Positions 14,061-26,150 of a stretch of 64,000 nucleotides of DNA are shown here, piece by piece; position 1 is the first letter of the stretch; the number at the start of each line of letters is the position of its first letter. The DNA lies in assembly GCA_013365365.1 (NCBI GenBank), contig JABVXU010000039.1, positions 1 to 64,000 on the forward strand. The letters are read 5' to 3'. Under the pieces are notes generated by a model. The model was not told the origin of the DNA, did not search any database, and saw only the letters and a list, made by a program, of their open reading frames with translations. A program made the position numbers and the translations under genes. Source of the DNA: Cruorifilaria tuberocauda. Lineage: Eukaryota; Nematoda; Chromadorea; Rhabditida; Onchocercidae.

Positions 14061-14402
14061 ACGTAGCGTAATTCTCTTTCCGTAAATTTCCTCCTATCTT
14101 TCACTTTTCATTTCTTCCTCATTTTCAAATCTTTAATAATTAAGCAATATCTCGATAAATTTCTCATCAGTATTACTGCTATTATCGATTCGTATAGCAC
14201 AATAACAATTTGCTAATCTGATTAAATTAATTAACCGTAAATCGGATCCGTAAAACATCAATAACCGTTAATCTGCCGGAATGAAAAAAGATCCATTCGT
14301 AGAGTAAGAATCACATAAGTTTCATTGTAACCCACTCAGAATAACATACGTATAACGCCTTCGTCATAAGACACAAGCGGCTCTAAACTGGTTCGATATT
14401 TT

Positions 14403-14414
14403 TGCGCACGCGCA
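14403..14414. promoter_or_regulatory. NRF1-like palindromic GC site
   Basis: TGCGCACGCGCA matches the animal NRF1 consensus YGCGCAYGCGCR at every position and sits in the only CpG-dense patch of this 7-kb region (GCCGGCGGTG follows at about 14429). It is 1.7 kb upstream of the WIPI start codon, so it may mark a promoter or an unseen first exon. Function is inferred only. Confidence 0.35.
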
Positions 14415-16078
14415 TAGTTGCATAATGCCGGCGGTGTTTTCACCCATTCAATTGATTTTCTATAGGTGAAAGTTTATGTTTATCTAAAGCCAACCTAAAA
14501 TATTGGCTGAACAAGCACGTGACATGCTTAACAAGTTATTTAAGTTATTTATTGTGATCAAGTGGAATATTGGGAGATTTGGAAATTTGCTACTAGACAA
14601 ATTCTCCTGTTAAATTCATTGGTTACCTCAAAAGTAAAATCTTAGAGCGTTTTACTATCCATTGAAATATACTTTTAATATATTTCCATTCTTATCTATC
14701 TATAATATTCCTCATTCTAACTTTTCTAACGAAATTATAACTTCGAGAAGTAAAATTGGAGAATATTTGGAATTGCCGAATGAAAAAGAATTTTATTGGA
14801 GAAGAATGAGAATCAACTATGAGTGTAAAAATTTAGTTGGAACTTGTTAGGTTACTTGTTTTTCGTCCTATTTTTTTATCTGATTTATAGAATTAATGCG
14901 TTGAATGGTTGCTCTTCATCCAGTTCGAGAAAAAAAAACCTACAATGAATTTGTTTCTAGAAGTGATTTCCGATGATTATCCAAATTTATTACAGTTGCT
15001 TTAAATCTATGAAACATTTATTTATCTATTTCTCATATATCCTCATATTGGCCCATTCTTTTCGTTTCTTCACCTACTTATTATTGTTATTATTTTTTAG
15101 GTTGATATTTTCGAAATAAAGTAAGAATTGAGCTTATTAAAATTAAAAAAGTTCGTAGTAGGATGTTTGGACTTTTTTGCGGTGAAAGAACATTACATTA
15201 TAGCCTAACCTGTAATATTGCTGTTGACATTACCTAAAAAATATAAATTTCGAATTTGGAATTTGTTCACTACAAATTTAGCTATACTTTATAATAACAA
15301 TTGAAAGTGATGAATGTGCAGTGTATTTCTTGGTTGTTTTATTGAAATACATGAGTGATGGAGCCATATAATCGATATCTATAAGGACTATATCACTTAC
15401 AGAGTGTTTTAGCTTCCAAGCGCTGCATCATATATAATAGTTAAATCTGAAAAAAAATTTAGTCTATTAAGCCGAAAAGGAAGTCTATAAGTATAGAACG
15501 GATTATGCCACTTTCTCGTCATGATAGGAAACATGAAATATGGAATCTGAGACGAAATTTCCAAATCTATATATTGAATTTTAATACTGAACATATTCAT
15601 AACAAAAACTAGGAATGATGTCACCAATAGAATGCATTATTTTTGTGAGATTGAAGATAATAAACCATTAGTAGTTAGAAAGAGGAAGAAATATGATTTG
15701 TAAAAGAGAGAATTTACCTTAGAGAGTGGGAGCAACTCTAGGATTAGATATTATACGGATGGTAAAGATGGTTCACCATCGCTCTGAAAAGACAATTTAT
15801 AAAAGAGAAAGAATTACGCTGATTTTACTTTCTTGCTTTTCTTTCTCTTGTCCATAGTTCGAAAACATTTTTTAAGAAGGGTAAGTTAATTGGTCTGCTT
15901 ATTGATTACTTTTCCTTTGGAAGTGCTGGACTCTTTGATGAAGTTAAGGTCAAGGAGAATATTGATCATCTCAAGATGAGATGGAATATTCATTATGGAT
16001 TTCACTTGTTGTTATCATATACTACTGTACTGTGCTGTGCTGTTCCGTTCAATTCGCTAGCACCTCAACTTGGTGGCC

Positions 16079-19000
16079 ATGTTCAAGCGTTTTGTGGATT
16101 TGGAAAATGGTGTCTTGTTGCCTTTACAGGAGACAATTACTCGTTTATCAACAAAGTCTCCAATGTCACTGGATGATGAACTAGCACCTGAAGAGTTATC
16201 ATTTGTTGGCTTCAATCAGGATGCCACGTAAGTTCTGTTTCTTAAGAGTAAGTCGGACAGCTCCCAATTGAAAAATTGAAAATTTCGATATAAGCATGAT
16301 ACTTTAACTGTCTCAATTTCGCGATAATTTGCCTGCGTTGTAAGAGAAAAGATAAGGTAGTATTCGACTTAGAAATATGTTTTATGTATCCATCTTTATA
16401 TCAATCCGAAAACAGCAAAATATTATGTAAGTTTTCTTGCTATAGATATAGATAACGTTGTTTTTTTATGAGGAAGATTCTTTCTACCATATAGCGTGAA
16501 ATTATTTCAAACAGTCAGTTCAATGATAATAAAATAACTCGATACCGTTACAGATCGCTTGCTTTGGGTGCAGCATCCAGTTATTCATTGTATTCAATCA
16601 AAAAAACTGATAAACTTGACTTAATTCATGAAAGTTACAGACAATTTTCAGATGACAAGAAGAAAAATGCAGGTAAGACCGATTGTTCTCATTATGCCTT
16701 TGGAAAACTAAAAGATTTTTTTTGTTAAGCTTTAAGATTACAAGAACTGGAAGGCACCGAAATTTCGTCAGTGCATTTATAAAATCTAATATTGTGATCA
16801 CCATGGTTCTAACGAAAGATGGATTTGATATAGATATAGATATAGATATGCTTGTTTGAGCCTTACAATATACCGTTTAATAAGTTTAGCAAAAACTAGC
16901 AGTCATTTCAATCTGAAGATGATTTTGAAATATACGGATAATATAGTTGTGCTTAGTTTTAGCATCAACTCCAGAGTATATAAATGTCAGGCTATTGCTC
17001 GTATCTTTGAAGTAGATATTTTTTATTATTCTAATTGTAGAAGTCTCCGAGATTATGCTCATTGAGCGTTTATTTTCATCCAGTCTTTTAATGCTGGTGT
17101 CGACGCAAGCACCACGTAAACTACGGATTTATCACTTTCAAAAAAACAATGAGATTTGTGCTCAAAGCTATACAAATACAGTATTAGCAGTACGATTAAA
17201 CCGTGATGTATGGTTTTGCATTTTTCTATAGATTTATTGATAATTTTGAATGTTTTCAAAGTAGGAAATAAGAATTCAGACTCTTTAATTTTTCACTTTA
17301 TGATAAGCAGTATCATTCCTACTCAGAAATTGAGAAGTGCTTCATCTATTTTGAGATTAATTTATTTAAAGAAGCTTAATTAATTAATTTGCAGTATATG
17401 GTTGTTTGTCTAGAAGATGTAGTATATATTCACACAGTTAAAGACATGAAGGTAATTTTTAAATATGTTTTTTTTTTGCACCATTTAGTTATGAAATTCA
17501 TTTCAATTTTCAATAAGCCCGTCCTTAACTTTTAATTTATGTATGAGTTAGTAACTAATCAAACTATGAGTTAACCAATATCTGGATTAATTTGATCGTA
17601 TTTATAAAGTACGCATATATTAATTTTATGCCAACTTTTGAGACGCTTATTATTTTGCGCTGTATATATAGCATTTTATAAGAAACAAAATGAAATGTTG
17701 TGTTGTGTCTAAACATAATGCAGAAGACATAACAGTGATAATCAAAGAAGTGATTTTTAAAAATTTTCCGAAAAATCTTTGTTTCGACATGGAGTACAGA
17801 ATTTGGAGTATATTAGTGTGGAAGAAGTTATCGTGTAGCAGGTTTCATAGAAACGGTGATTTATGAAGAGCTTAACTGTGTTTCATGAGTAACTAACTGT
17901 TTTGAATGTTGTGTCATGCAAAACCTTTTTAAATTAGATAGTTCCCTCCTCGAAATAAAGCTAAATAAACAAATTATCCTTCAGAAAGAAAGAATTTTTA
18001 TCACAGAAATAGATTTTTCTTTCGGTCTTTTTTTCTTTCGATTCAACAGTTCTAACTCTAAATTTTGAGAGTTTGAAGAAGTTTGAAAAAGTTTGAAAAA
18101 TTCTATGCATTAGTACAAGTTGTGGTTTGACTAATGTTTCTGTATTTGAAAAGGATAGATGACTAAGTTCATTAATGGATTATTTTCGATATTTTCATTT
18201 AGAGTGAACCATGGCAAAATTATAAAGTCAGTATATCTTTTAAAGCTCATATTTGTTCCTTCATCAACCCATTTGAAAAATAGAAACGTTAAGAACAGTT
18301 ACGCCGCGTAATATAGAATCAGTTATTGGATCATTACTGATAGCATACACCAAGTGATTCAGTTCACTTAGTCTCTTCTCATATATTCTTCCACAACAAT
18401 TAATATTGATCTTTTTCTTTCATATTAATAATTTATATTGCTAACGTTAAGCCGGTCGGATGTCGAAGCAAAAATTTCTTTTATTGAGGCCGATATTTTT
18501 CCGGTCATTCATACAATCCGTGATACGCCTTCCAATACCAATGGCATCGTCGATTTGTCTTCGACCGTCAATTCCTTCTTAGCTTATCCAGGCTCAATCA
18601 ACAATGGCCACGGTAATGATTTTCCTGTTTTTATTAGTAATATTTTAGCAGTATATTACTTTTATAAAAATTCATTTTCATATAGTTGGCTATGACATGA
18701 ACGAAGGATATTAATGGTGAATATGGTGCATTAATGGTAAAACGAACTGAACTGGAAAAACAACATTGCAAAATTTAAATATTCGAGTTTTGCAGAAAGA
18801 AATTTTTTATTAGACCCATTCATAAAGCGGTGGATTTTGCGAAATTAGTGGATGATAGGAACAAGAGAAATGGACTAGAAAATTCCAAAGCTAATATTAT
18901 TTTTAATATTATTTAAGTTCAATTATTTGACGTGACACGTTTAAATTCGATGAATACGATTTCGGCGCATACCAGTCCATTGGCCGCGTTACGTTTCAGT

Positions 19001-20304
19001 TATGACGGCAAAAAGTTAGCTACTGCTTCAACTCGCGGTACTGTAATTCGTGTATTCGACACCGAATCTGGAGATCGGTTGTATGAGTTCACGCGGGGCG
19101 TTAAAAGGTAATTTTCGCAAGTGTCAAAGATTTTTTTGATTAAGTAGAACAATGAAACAATTTGCAGGTTTGTAAGCATTTATTCAATGGCATTTAGTAT
19201 CGATGGGAACTATTTATGCTCCTCAAGTAATACTGAAACGGTTCATGTATTTAAATTGGAGTCGACAACTGATCCAATAAAAGAGTGAGATATGCTTATC
19301 CAATGATTTTTTCATTTTCTGTGATATCGGATTGATCTAAATTTTTTTTATTTTAAAAAATTTTTTAATTTGCTTTCTAAATTAAAAGTTTTGTTTTGAA
19401 TTTTGTCTGGTAATGCACTCTATATGATTTTTATTTTTTTATTTAAAATATGTTCTTTCTCTAAGGGTGTGGTCGTTATTTTCATTTCTTTGCAACTATA
19501 CTTTTTTATACGGAAAATATTAATTACTAAAGAAATAGGAAGTGACAATAAGTTTTTACTGTGCATCAAATCCATGAACCGAATTGCTCGTTTTACTGAG
19601 AATAGCGTCTTCAGAAATGAAGACGATGAAGAGCAAGGATGGGTAGATTATTTATCAAAACAAGCAAGCAGTTATTTGCCAACACAAATGAATGATCTTT
19701 GGATGCGAGGAAAAAGTTTTGCTACTGCAAGATTGCCCTCAATTGGGAAACGGAACACGGTTGCGCTACCACTGTAACTTTTTTATATATTGATATAGTA
19801 ACCTGAGGTATTTGCTTTTATAATTTTGTGTCCCTTGCATATTTATACCTATTTTCAGAATTAACGGAAAACTACATTTGCTGGTTGCTACAACTGATGG
19901 ATTTGTATACATATATCCTGTAGAGATAGAAGGAGGTGAATTGACGTTGTTACGGCAACATAAAGTTGGCGTAAAGGTTCGTCTTTTTACTTTTTTTCTC
20001 TTTAATCACGCAAAAGAATTATGTTTAGTTAAGTATGAGATGCTTATATTAAGAGCATCGTCCAGTTTAGCTCACCGGCAAGGTACAACAGACTAGAAGA
20101 TATTGGAAGTCAAGTCATTTTTGTGTTTATTCATCGATTTATGAACAAATTAGAAATTTTCAGTCTTCTCCGGTAGTCCATGCAAATGACCCACCTGACA
20201 ATCAAAATAGTGAAGATAACGATGGGGCGGAAAGCGAAGAAGCACAGGCTTTGGACAGGCATATAATAGACAATTTCCCACCTTTAAATCATTCAACTAC
20301 ATAA
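16079..20304 (+). CDS. atg-18: WIPI2 / ATG-18 autophagy beta-propeller, ten exons
   Basis: Exons: 16079-16227, 16554-16672, 17041-17207, 17395-17451, 18489-18612, 18918-19107, 19168-19284, 19615-19773, 19859-19976, 20164-20304; about 446 residues, close to human WIPI2. WD-repeat landmarks include [74 protein letters not shown] and [11 protein letters not shown]; an acidic disordered tail follows. WIPI2/Atg18 binds PtdIns3P on autophagic membranes and recruits the ATG16L1 machinery. Odd point: the lipid-binding motif reads F263-T-R-G266, not F-R-R-G. Exon 5 has a poor acceptor and adds about five residues (ADIFP) before HTIRDTP, so its 5' edge is uncertain. The start is the first ATG after an in-frame TAG; a shorter start at MSLDDEL is possible after the TTTACAG at 16127. 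Confidence 0.93.
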
Positions 20305-21408
20305 GTTTTCGTTAGTTTTGCTTGAAAAAATAGTGGTAAGATTTTTTTACAAAAATGATAGACTCTGTATGTAATATGCATTCACGATAAAGCTTAAGGT
20401 TTGTGAATATGTTACAAATCTTTGTAACAAATTTTATTCCATATATTAAAATGTGTTTAAATTCATAAAGTCTTGCGGGATTGATTAATTCTATGCTTTT
20501 TTCCGAATTTATTGTTTGAGTGTTAATTTTATATTAAGATTTTTTGTAACTTAAAGATGATTTTGTACTCACCTATTGCTTCGCTTTATTATTCACTGTC
20601 TCAAATGTGAGATCGGGGTTCACTTCCACTCCGTTACATTTCTATTCGCCATTGTTCTTGAAAATTAAGTATTTGATATGTTGCATAATAGTTGAAAATT
20701 ATTATCCAAAATAGTATTCAGTAATAAAAAAATCCTCTATGCTAAAAAAAATCTCTTTGCTAAAAAATCCTCTATGTAGACAGTTTGTATCAAAAGCATT
20801 TTTTTTTCAATGTCTTCCTCAAGGTTTCTTATTTTCCAAAATTTAATTTTTAATTTTTTTTATTTTTATTTTTCATTTTTATTTCCATATTTTATTTCTA
20901 CTTTTTATTTCATCTTTTATCTCATCTTTTATTTCATCTTTCTTTTATTTCATCTTTTATTTTTCATACTTGCATAATTTATTTTAGTTCTTTAAACTAT
21001 CCCTTTTTTGGTTGAGAAGGAACTTGCAATTACAAATTCTTCATATTTGTGAATCTTTTTTATGTTTTAATTTGTAGCATCACTTTGAAAGAGTTTTAAC
21101 GTTTTTTCGAAACATTTTTATTAGGTTATCATCTTTTACATATGATAATGATTGTGTATACTTTCACTGCGCAAAGATAGCTTTGTAAATATTCGAAATG
21201 TTGCTATTTCTGTCATTCATAGCGATTTATGTGCTATCAGTTGTAATGAAAATAATTGTGTTGAAAAATGCTTTATCGATATTTGATTGTACAAATTTGA
21301 CAGATTTCTTGTGATAAGACGCAGCGATGTTTAAAGCATATAATAAAAATATCAAAAATTTTCTGGAAATATTTTTATTTTAAAAATTCTGCGAGTATTT
21401 CATGTCTG
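20305..21408. other. Convergent 3' flanks of WIPI and ShK genes
   Basis: No exon seen. At about 20838-20960 there is an imperfect tandem run of TTTCATCTTTTAT-like units. The two neighbouring genes end towards each other here. Confidence 0.6.
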
Positions 21409-22897
21409 CTACTTTGGACGTGGTTTCGAACAATATTGACAGGTTTTAGGGCATTCTGTTGCCATCAGTGAGACGTAGCGTGGATGTCGACAGAGTATTA
21501 TATTTTTCGCACAATCTGAACGGCCGTTTGGACCGTTTAGATCAATGCAGGTACCATTTTCAAACATACCTGTAAATTTAAATCTTGACATGAATAATTT
21601 ATCTTTTATTAAAAGATATACAATTGATTTCTTACTATCGACAAGAGATAAATTATTTAGTTATATCAGCACATAACTGTAATATCGTTTTTTTAAATAA
21701 GTCTTAAATTTAATAAAAATATAAACCTGATCGAGGCGTTGTAAGGATTAGATCCGAACAACGTCCGCATGTTACAGGGCATTGCCAGGTCATCACTTCA
21801 TAGTACATTTTATTATCGCAGAGAAAACTGTATTTCGCACAATCCGAATCACGACCAGGAGCAGATGTATCGTAGCACTCTGCAATTAAAAACATTTGAG
21901 ACGTGATATAGCACATGAATGTTTCAGACTCAAATCAAAGATTTGCTATACTACGTGTTGTGCTGGCAGAGTATTACTTAAATTAGATTTCGAAGTTAAA
22001 TTCAAGCTAGTTAAGTAAATTAAATTGAAATTTAACGAAGTACATACGTAAAGTTGAATTAGAGGCAGTGAGACGATTCTTGTATAGTGCTGAAAATAAA
22101 TTCGAATAACGGATTTCTGAGTTTCCATTCTTCTCATTTACTAACCCATAATTTTGTTGCTTTGAAATGACATAAGAGAAGTATGTCAATAACATTTGAA
22201 CCACGTCTAACTGTCTAAAAATTTTGTTCGATGGCCATCAAAATTAAATTGATATAAAATTTAGAATTTTATCACTGAAAAAATTTATACATCTTGGAGA
22301 TAAAAGAGACGTCAATTATATCCTGAGAAATATTTCATTTGTAATAGCGGTTAGGTCAATCGATTAAAATGGATTTAAAGTTTACTGGGAAACTGATTTA
22401 ATAGAAAAAATATCACAAAAAAATAGAGCAGAATAAACAATTTTACATTTTTTTTGTCTTTCGCCCTTCAGCAAGAATGATTAAAATAATTTTGTTGCTT
22501 TCAGTTTAATTGTAACTAAAGACAACAAATTCGATAAAGATGTGGGAAATTTCTTCTTCTCAAAAAATTCCATTTAAATTTCGCAAGACAAAAAATGAGA
22601 CATAATACTTTTGAGTGATATCATTTTCCATCTAACGATTACGATATCATTCGTTAAATTAAGTGAAATATAAAAGGAACATTTGTAAAATTTAGGAAAA
22701 ACTAAATTTTAAGCTAATTTATGTTTAACATAATTAAAAATAATTAATGGAATGAAGAGTAACATACGTTCATCGTAAATATCTTGAGCCATCATATTTA
22801 TTTGATGGTAATTTGGAAGTATTAGAAGAAAAGTTACTAGCCTGTAACTCTCATAGTCTGAAAAAGAGGCCATACTCATTAGGCTGATTTTATTCAT
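21409..22897 (-). CDS. Secreted protein with two ShK (SXC) domains
   Basis: Exons: 22897-22768, 21879-21727, 21569-21409; phases agree, giving about 147 residues. The N-terminus has a hydrophobic stretch (YRLVTFLLILP, about residues 18-28) that can serve as a signal peptide or anchor. Two six-cysteine ShK domains follow, each with the pattern Cys, Ser-Asp-Cys-Ala-Lys, Leu-Cys, then Cys-Pro-x-Thr-Cys-x-x-Cys. Nematodes use this fold widely in surface, cuticle and excreted proteins and as a tail on enzymes; here there is no enzymatic domain. The fold is named after a sea-anemone channel blocker, but nothing here shows a toxin role. The start choice is the longest in-frame ATG; internal ATGs exist at codons 7 and 9. 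Confidence 0.85.
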
Positions 22898-23669
22898 TTG
22901 TTTCCATCCTATTTCCTTTATTTATATCCTTCGAATATAGTTGCGCTTTTTTGTAAACAATGGATATAAATAAATTTGCAAAGCCTGTAAAAGCTGTACA
23001 AATAAAGATTTAGAAGACTTTTATTATTATCTTCATCAAATTGCAAAACAAAAAATATACAACAAATGGTAAAATTAAATGACAAAAGAGTGGAACTTGT
23101 AAATTTTTAGATTAAAGATTTTTAAAATTATCATTCAAATCAACGGAATTTCTCGTTTTTCTACCGTCTATCATTTTTGTTGAGGAGCTGAAAAATGAAG
23201 AGCTCAAATTTAAATCAATTGAAAGAGAAATCTTTGGCTGATAAATCAAATTAATTTCACTAAATTTAATTCATTCTTTCAATTCAGCCGAATTTATAAC
23301 ATAACAGAAAGGCTAGAAAAAGTATAATAAACTTTGAATAATTATTCTTTTTGTCCACTTCATCGTTTCCGATTAAATTTCAGGTAAGATAGTTGTAATT
23401 CGACTGAATTGATGTTAAGAACTTTGTTATTATTCACTGGTGATAGTATCAGTAGTGATAGTAAAAAACTTTGACTAACCAAATATTATTTCTTTATTTT
23501 CATTTGATGCTATCATCAAATTTACCGCAAATTGGCGATTTATTTATATTATCATATTCAAACACAAATGACAACAAGCTGTGCAAATAAATATTCTCTT
23601 CAGAATTTCAATTATTTTATCGATAACAAACTATCAACTACCCGAAGTTTTTATCCGAAATCATTTTAG

Positions 23670-24961
23670 CATCATTTGATAGCAATCCTTCGGCTGCTAA
23701 TTTCTTAAATTCAAAAATGCAAAGGTTGCATCAAATATTGAGCAAACTAATAATGGAAAGAATTGATTTTGCCGCACACGTGAGTAAGCGTAAGTAGTAA
23801 AAAAAGCGCTGATAACGTTAGCATATTGATTTTAATCTTTCTTTAAAAGCGTAAAAGAATATTTTAAATCTAAATAAAATGAGCAATTTAAAAATCGCTT
23901 GTTTTATAAATTATTCGAAGTATTCTTTATCTCAATTTTCTAGCGAAGTTTCGGGAAAGAAAAAAAAAGCATGCTAACAATGTAAATATATATTGCACCT
24001 TTAGTTGATAAACAAATTTCATTATCACTAATTGTCAATTGCAGTTTCAGAATCATCAATTCCTGTTCAAGGAATTGAATGCATTTCCGAATTCTTTATT
24101 TGATCAAATACAAATCTGCTTTGTACAAAAGTCAAAATTAATTTTGAATGATTTTAATTTTTCTACTTAAAAATATATATAGGAGAACTGATTTAATTTT
24201 CTTAGCTATACGTGAAGTTCCTAAAATATGAACATTAAAGAAGCATAAAAAATTAGTGTAAAAAAAACTGAGAAGACTGATTTCCTTCTAAAAATGGTTG
24301 TGGTAAAACTACAACTTTACATTTCTTGAAAAGTTAATATTCAAATATTGGTTAAATATGTGTTAAATTTAGTAGCGGTAATAATACTTTAGTTATAGTT
24401 GAAAATGAGTAAATTTTGGCAAAGAAATTGAAATGATTTGAATTCTCCTATTCCTTTAGGTAATTAGAATGGAGAAACTTCATAAGTTCATGATAAGGGA
24501 TGAGTAATTTATCGGAGTATTACAGTTTTCCTGAAATTTAACTTATAAAATAAAAATTAATTGGAAATTCTGATTGAAGATTGAAGATCACTGACTGATT
24601 GAAGAAGTGAAATGAACTGAAATACCTAAGAAATTAGAAATTAGAGGAAAGATCCGTATTAAGAATTTTTTTTATTGATTAATTAATTAATTGAAGTTTT
24701 TAAATTAATTAATTGATATATTATGTTTTCTATTATCTTAGTATTAGGAGAATTCCAATATATCACAATGGATATTTTAATAAATATTCATGACATTTTA
24801 TATCAAACAAATTTTATAGCATTTCAGATAGCATTATGGATGGGAAATTTTTACTTGATGAGATAGCTTCTCCCCGGATTTCATCGGAGATTAGCAAATA
24901 TCAGATACTACAGAAACAACTATTATATATTCCCCTCTATAAAATATCAGTTCACTGTTAA
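23670..24961 (+). CDS. Possible unrecognised gene fragment (two exons)
   Basis: Exon A 23670-23783 follows an ATTTTAG acceptor and ends at A|GTAAGCG; exon B 24828-24961 follows ATTTCAG and ends in TAA. The phases match (A joined to AT makes an Asn codon). Exon A encodes a plausible amphipathic helix (MQRLHQILSKLIMERIDFAA); exon B encodes a Leu/Ile-rich tail with DGKFLLDEI. I do not recognise the family. No upstream exon with the right phase was found; a nearby ATG at 22960 gives MDINKFAKP but not the right phase. It could be a real small gene, a gene remnant, or chance open frames in AT-rich DNA. Confidence 0.25.
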
Positions 24962-25861
24962 AATCTATCATGTGCAAATTTAAAATGATTTGTTATAAAA
25001 TCATCGAAATAGATTTTTAAAATTTAAACCCTCAGGAAATTTTCTTAAAATCTTCTAATTTAGTTTACCTTGTAATGTGTCTTTTATCTTTATCTTGCTT
25101 AATGCTTAATACAATTTATCTTGCTTACAATGAATTGTATGAAGTGAACAGTCAATGATGCAACGATACATGTAGCAGAAAAATGAATTAAAAAAATTTT
25201 ATTAAACCACATAGATTTACATACATTTTTGTCGTTTGGTTACGTCAAAAATTGAAAATAAGATAACACGATAATTAACAAATAAAGTTCAGTGAAATAT
25301 TTCCCCGCAGAAGAAGCAATTGATCGCTTTTTGCTATATAGAAAGACATTAATCATTCCCCTTTATACCCACCCATTAAATTTTTGCAAAAAGTCTAATT
25401 TCTTTTATGCCTGGAAAAACCAAATCATTTATAAGGCTTAACATGAGTCACATCATTCTTATATCGACTCAATTATTCCAATCAAAAGGATTCAATATCG
25501 ACTACTGATTATCATTCATTAAGACATGATATTACACAATGAAATTTGACGTAGTAATATAAGCATTTGCTTTTTTGAGTATTAAAGATACTCAAATGAG
25601 ACTCGTCAGCTATACGTTCTTTTCCAAAATATCTCCTCTCAGGGATAAAACACTGATCAGATTACATAAATAACGGTTTCCGAATCTTCCAGAATTTACC
25701 TGACGACATGTTGAAAAATCCTAATCAGTTCAAGCGATAAAACTGCTTATGGAAATAACTCCGTGATTTGAAACAACAAAAATTACAAATATTCAACAAA
25801 CATAATATTTAATGTCAGTTTGATTTTCTTAAATCTCCAATATTACTGTGAACCACTTTGA

Positions 25862-25911
25862 AAATTTTATATAATATATATATTATACAAAAACATATAT
25901 ATTATATAAAT
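25862..25911. repeat. AT-rich inverted repeat
   Basis: TTTATATAATATATATATTATA on the left and ATATATTATATAAATTT on the right can pair around a short ACAAAAAC-like spacer. This is low-complexity DNA and probably has no specific role. Confidence 0.6.
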
Positions 25912-26150
25912 TTAATGCCAGTTTGCATATATAAATATATATATGCGTAACCTACACTGAGATTAATTTGTAGATTGAATACTTTAATTCTCTTAAAAAA
26001 ATTTGTATCACATATACTTGATATACTACTCTTCCTTCTATCAAAGAAAATTCGAAGAGATACGATTTTAAGATACATTTTAAGATCATTCTGGAATAAA
26101 ACAGCAAGCATATGTGATCTACAAAGTCAATATGAAGAGTAATCCCTGTA

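Larger units (their letters stand above)
9061..16078. other. 7-kb intergenic region between divergent genes
   Basis: It separates the minus-strand GSKIP gene from the plus-strand WIPI gene. It holds a 61-nt palindrome (9291-9351), a CT microsatellite (11224-11279), a GA microsatellite (11986-12010), a 34-bp triplicated repeat (13964-14060) and a CpG-rich patch near 14395-14445. Possible 5' acceptors for the WIPI transcript lie near 15858. Overlapping ORFs at 12357-12666 and a Leu-Ser ORF at 11166 come from low-complexity DNA. No gene could be supported. Confidence 0.6.
22898..26150. other. Intergenic region between two minus-strand genes
   Basis: Mostly AT-rich DNA without recognised genes. 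It contains the possible plus-strand exons described at 23670-24961, an AT-rich inverted repeat near 25862-25911, and AATT-rich palindromic stretches near 24672-24712. A CACGTG E-box lies at about 23777-23782, inside the candidate exon. Confidence 0.5.

Noticed and set aside
15976..16184. Overlapping ORFs MRWNIHYG... and MEYSLWIS...
   Set aside because: Shadows around the true first WIPI exon, whose frame starts at 16079 after an in-frame stop.
23166..23248. Open Glu/Lys-rich stretch (VEELKNEELKFK...)
   Set aside because: Ends in TGA with no GT donor before the stop and no partner exon of matching phase.
23380..23392. TTTCAGGTAAG, a combined acceptor-donor that could be a recursive splice site
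   Set aside because: No supported intron spans it; the candidate exons at 23670 have no upstream partner, so it is probably chance.
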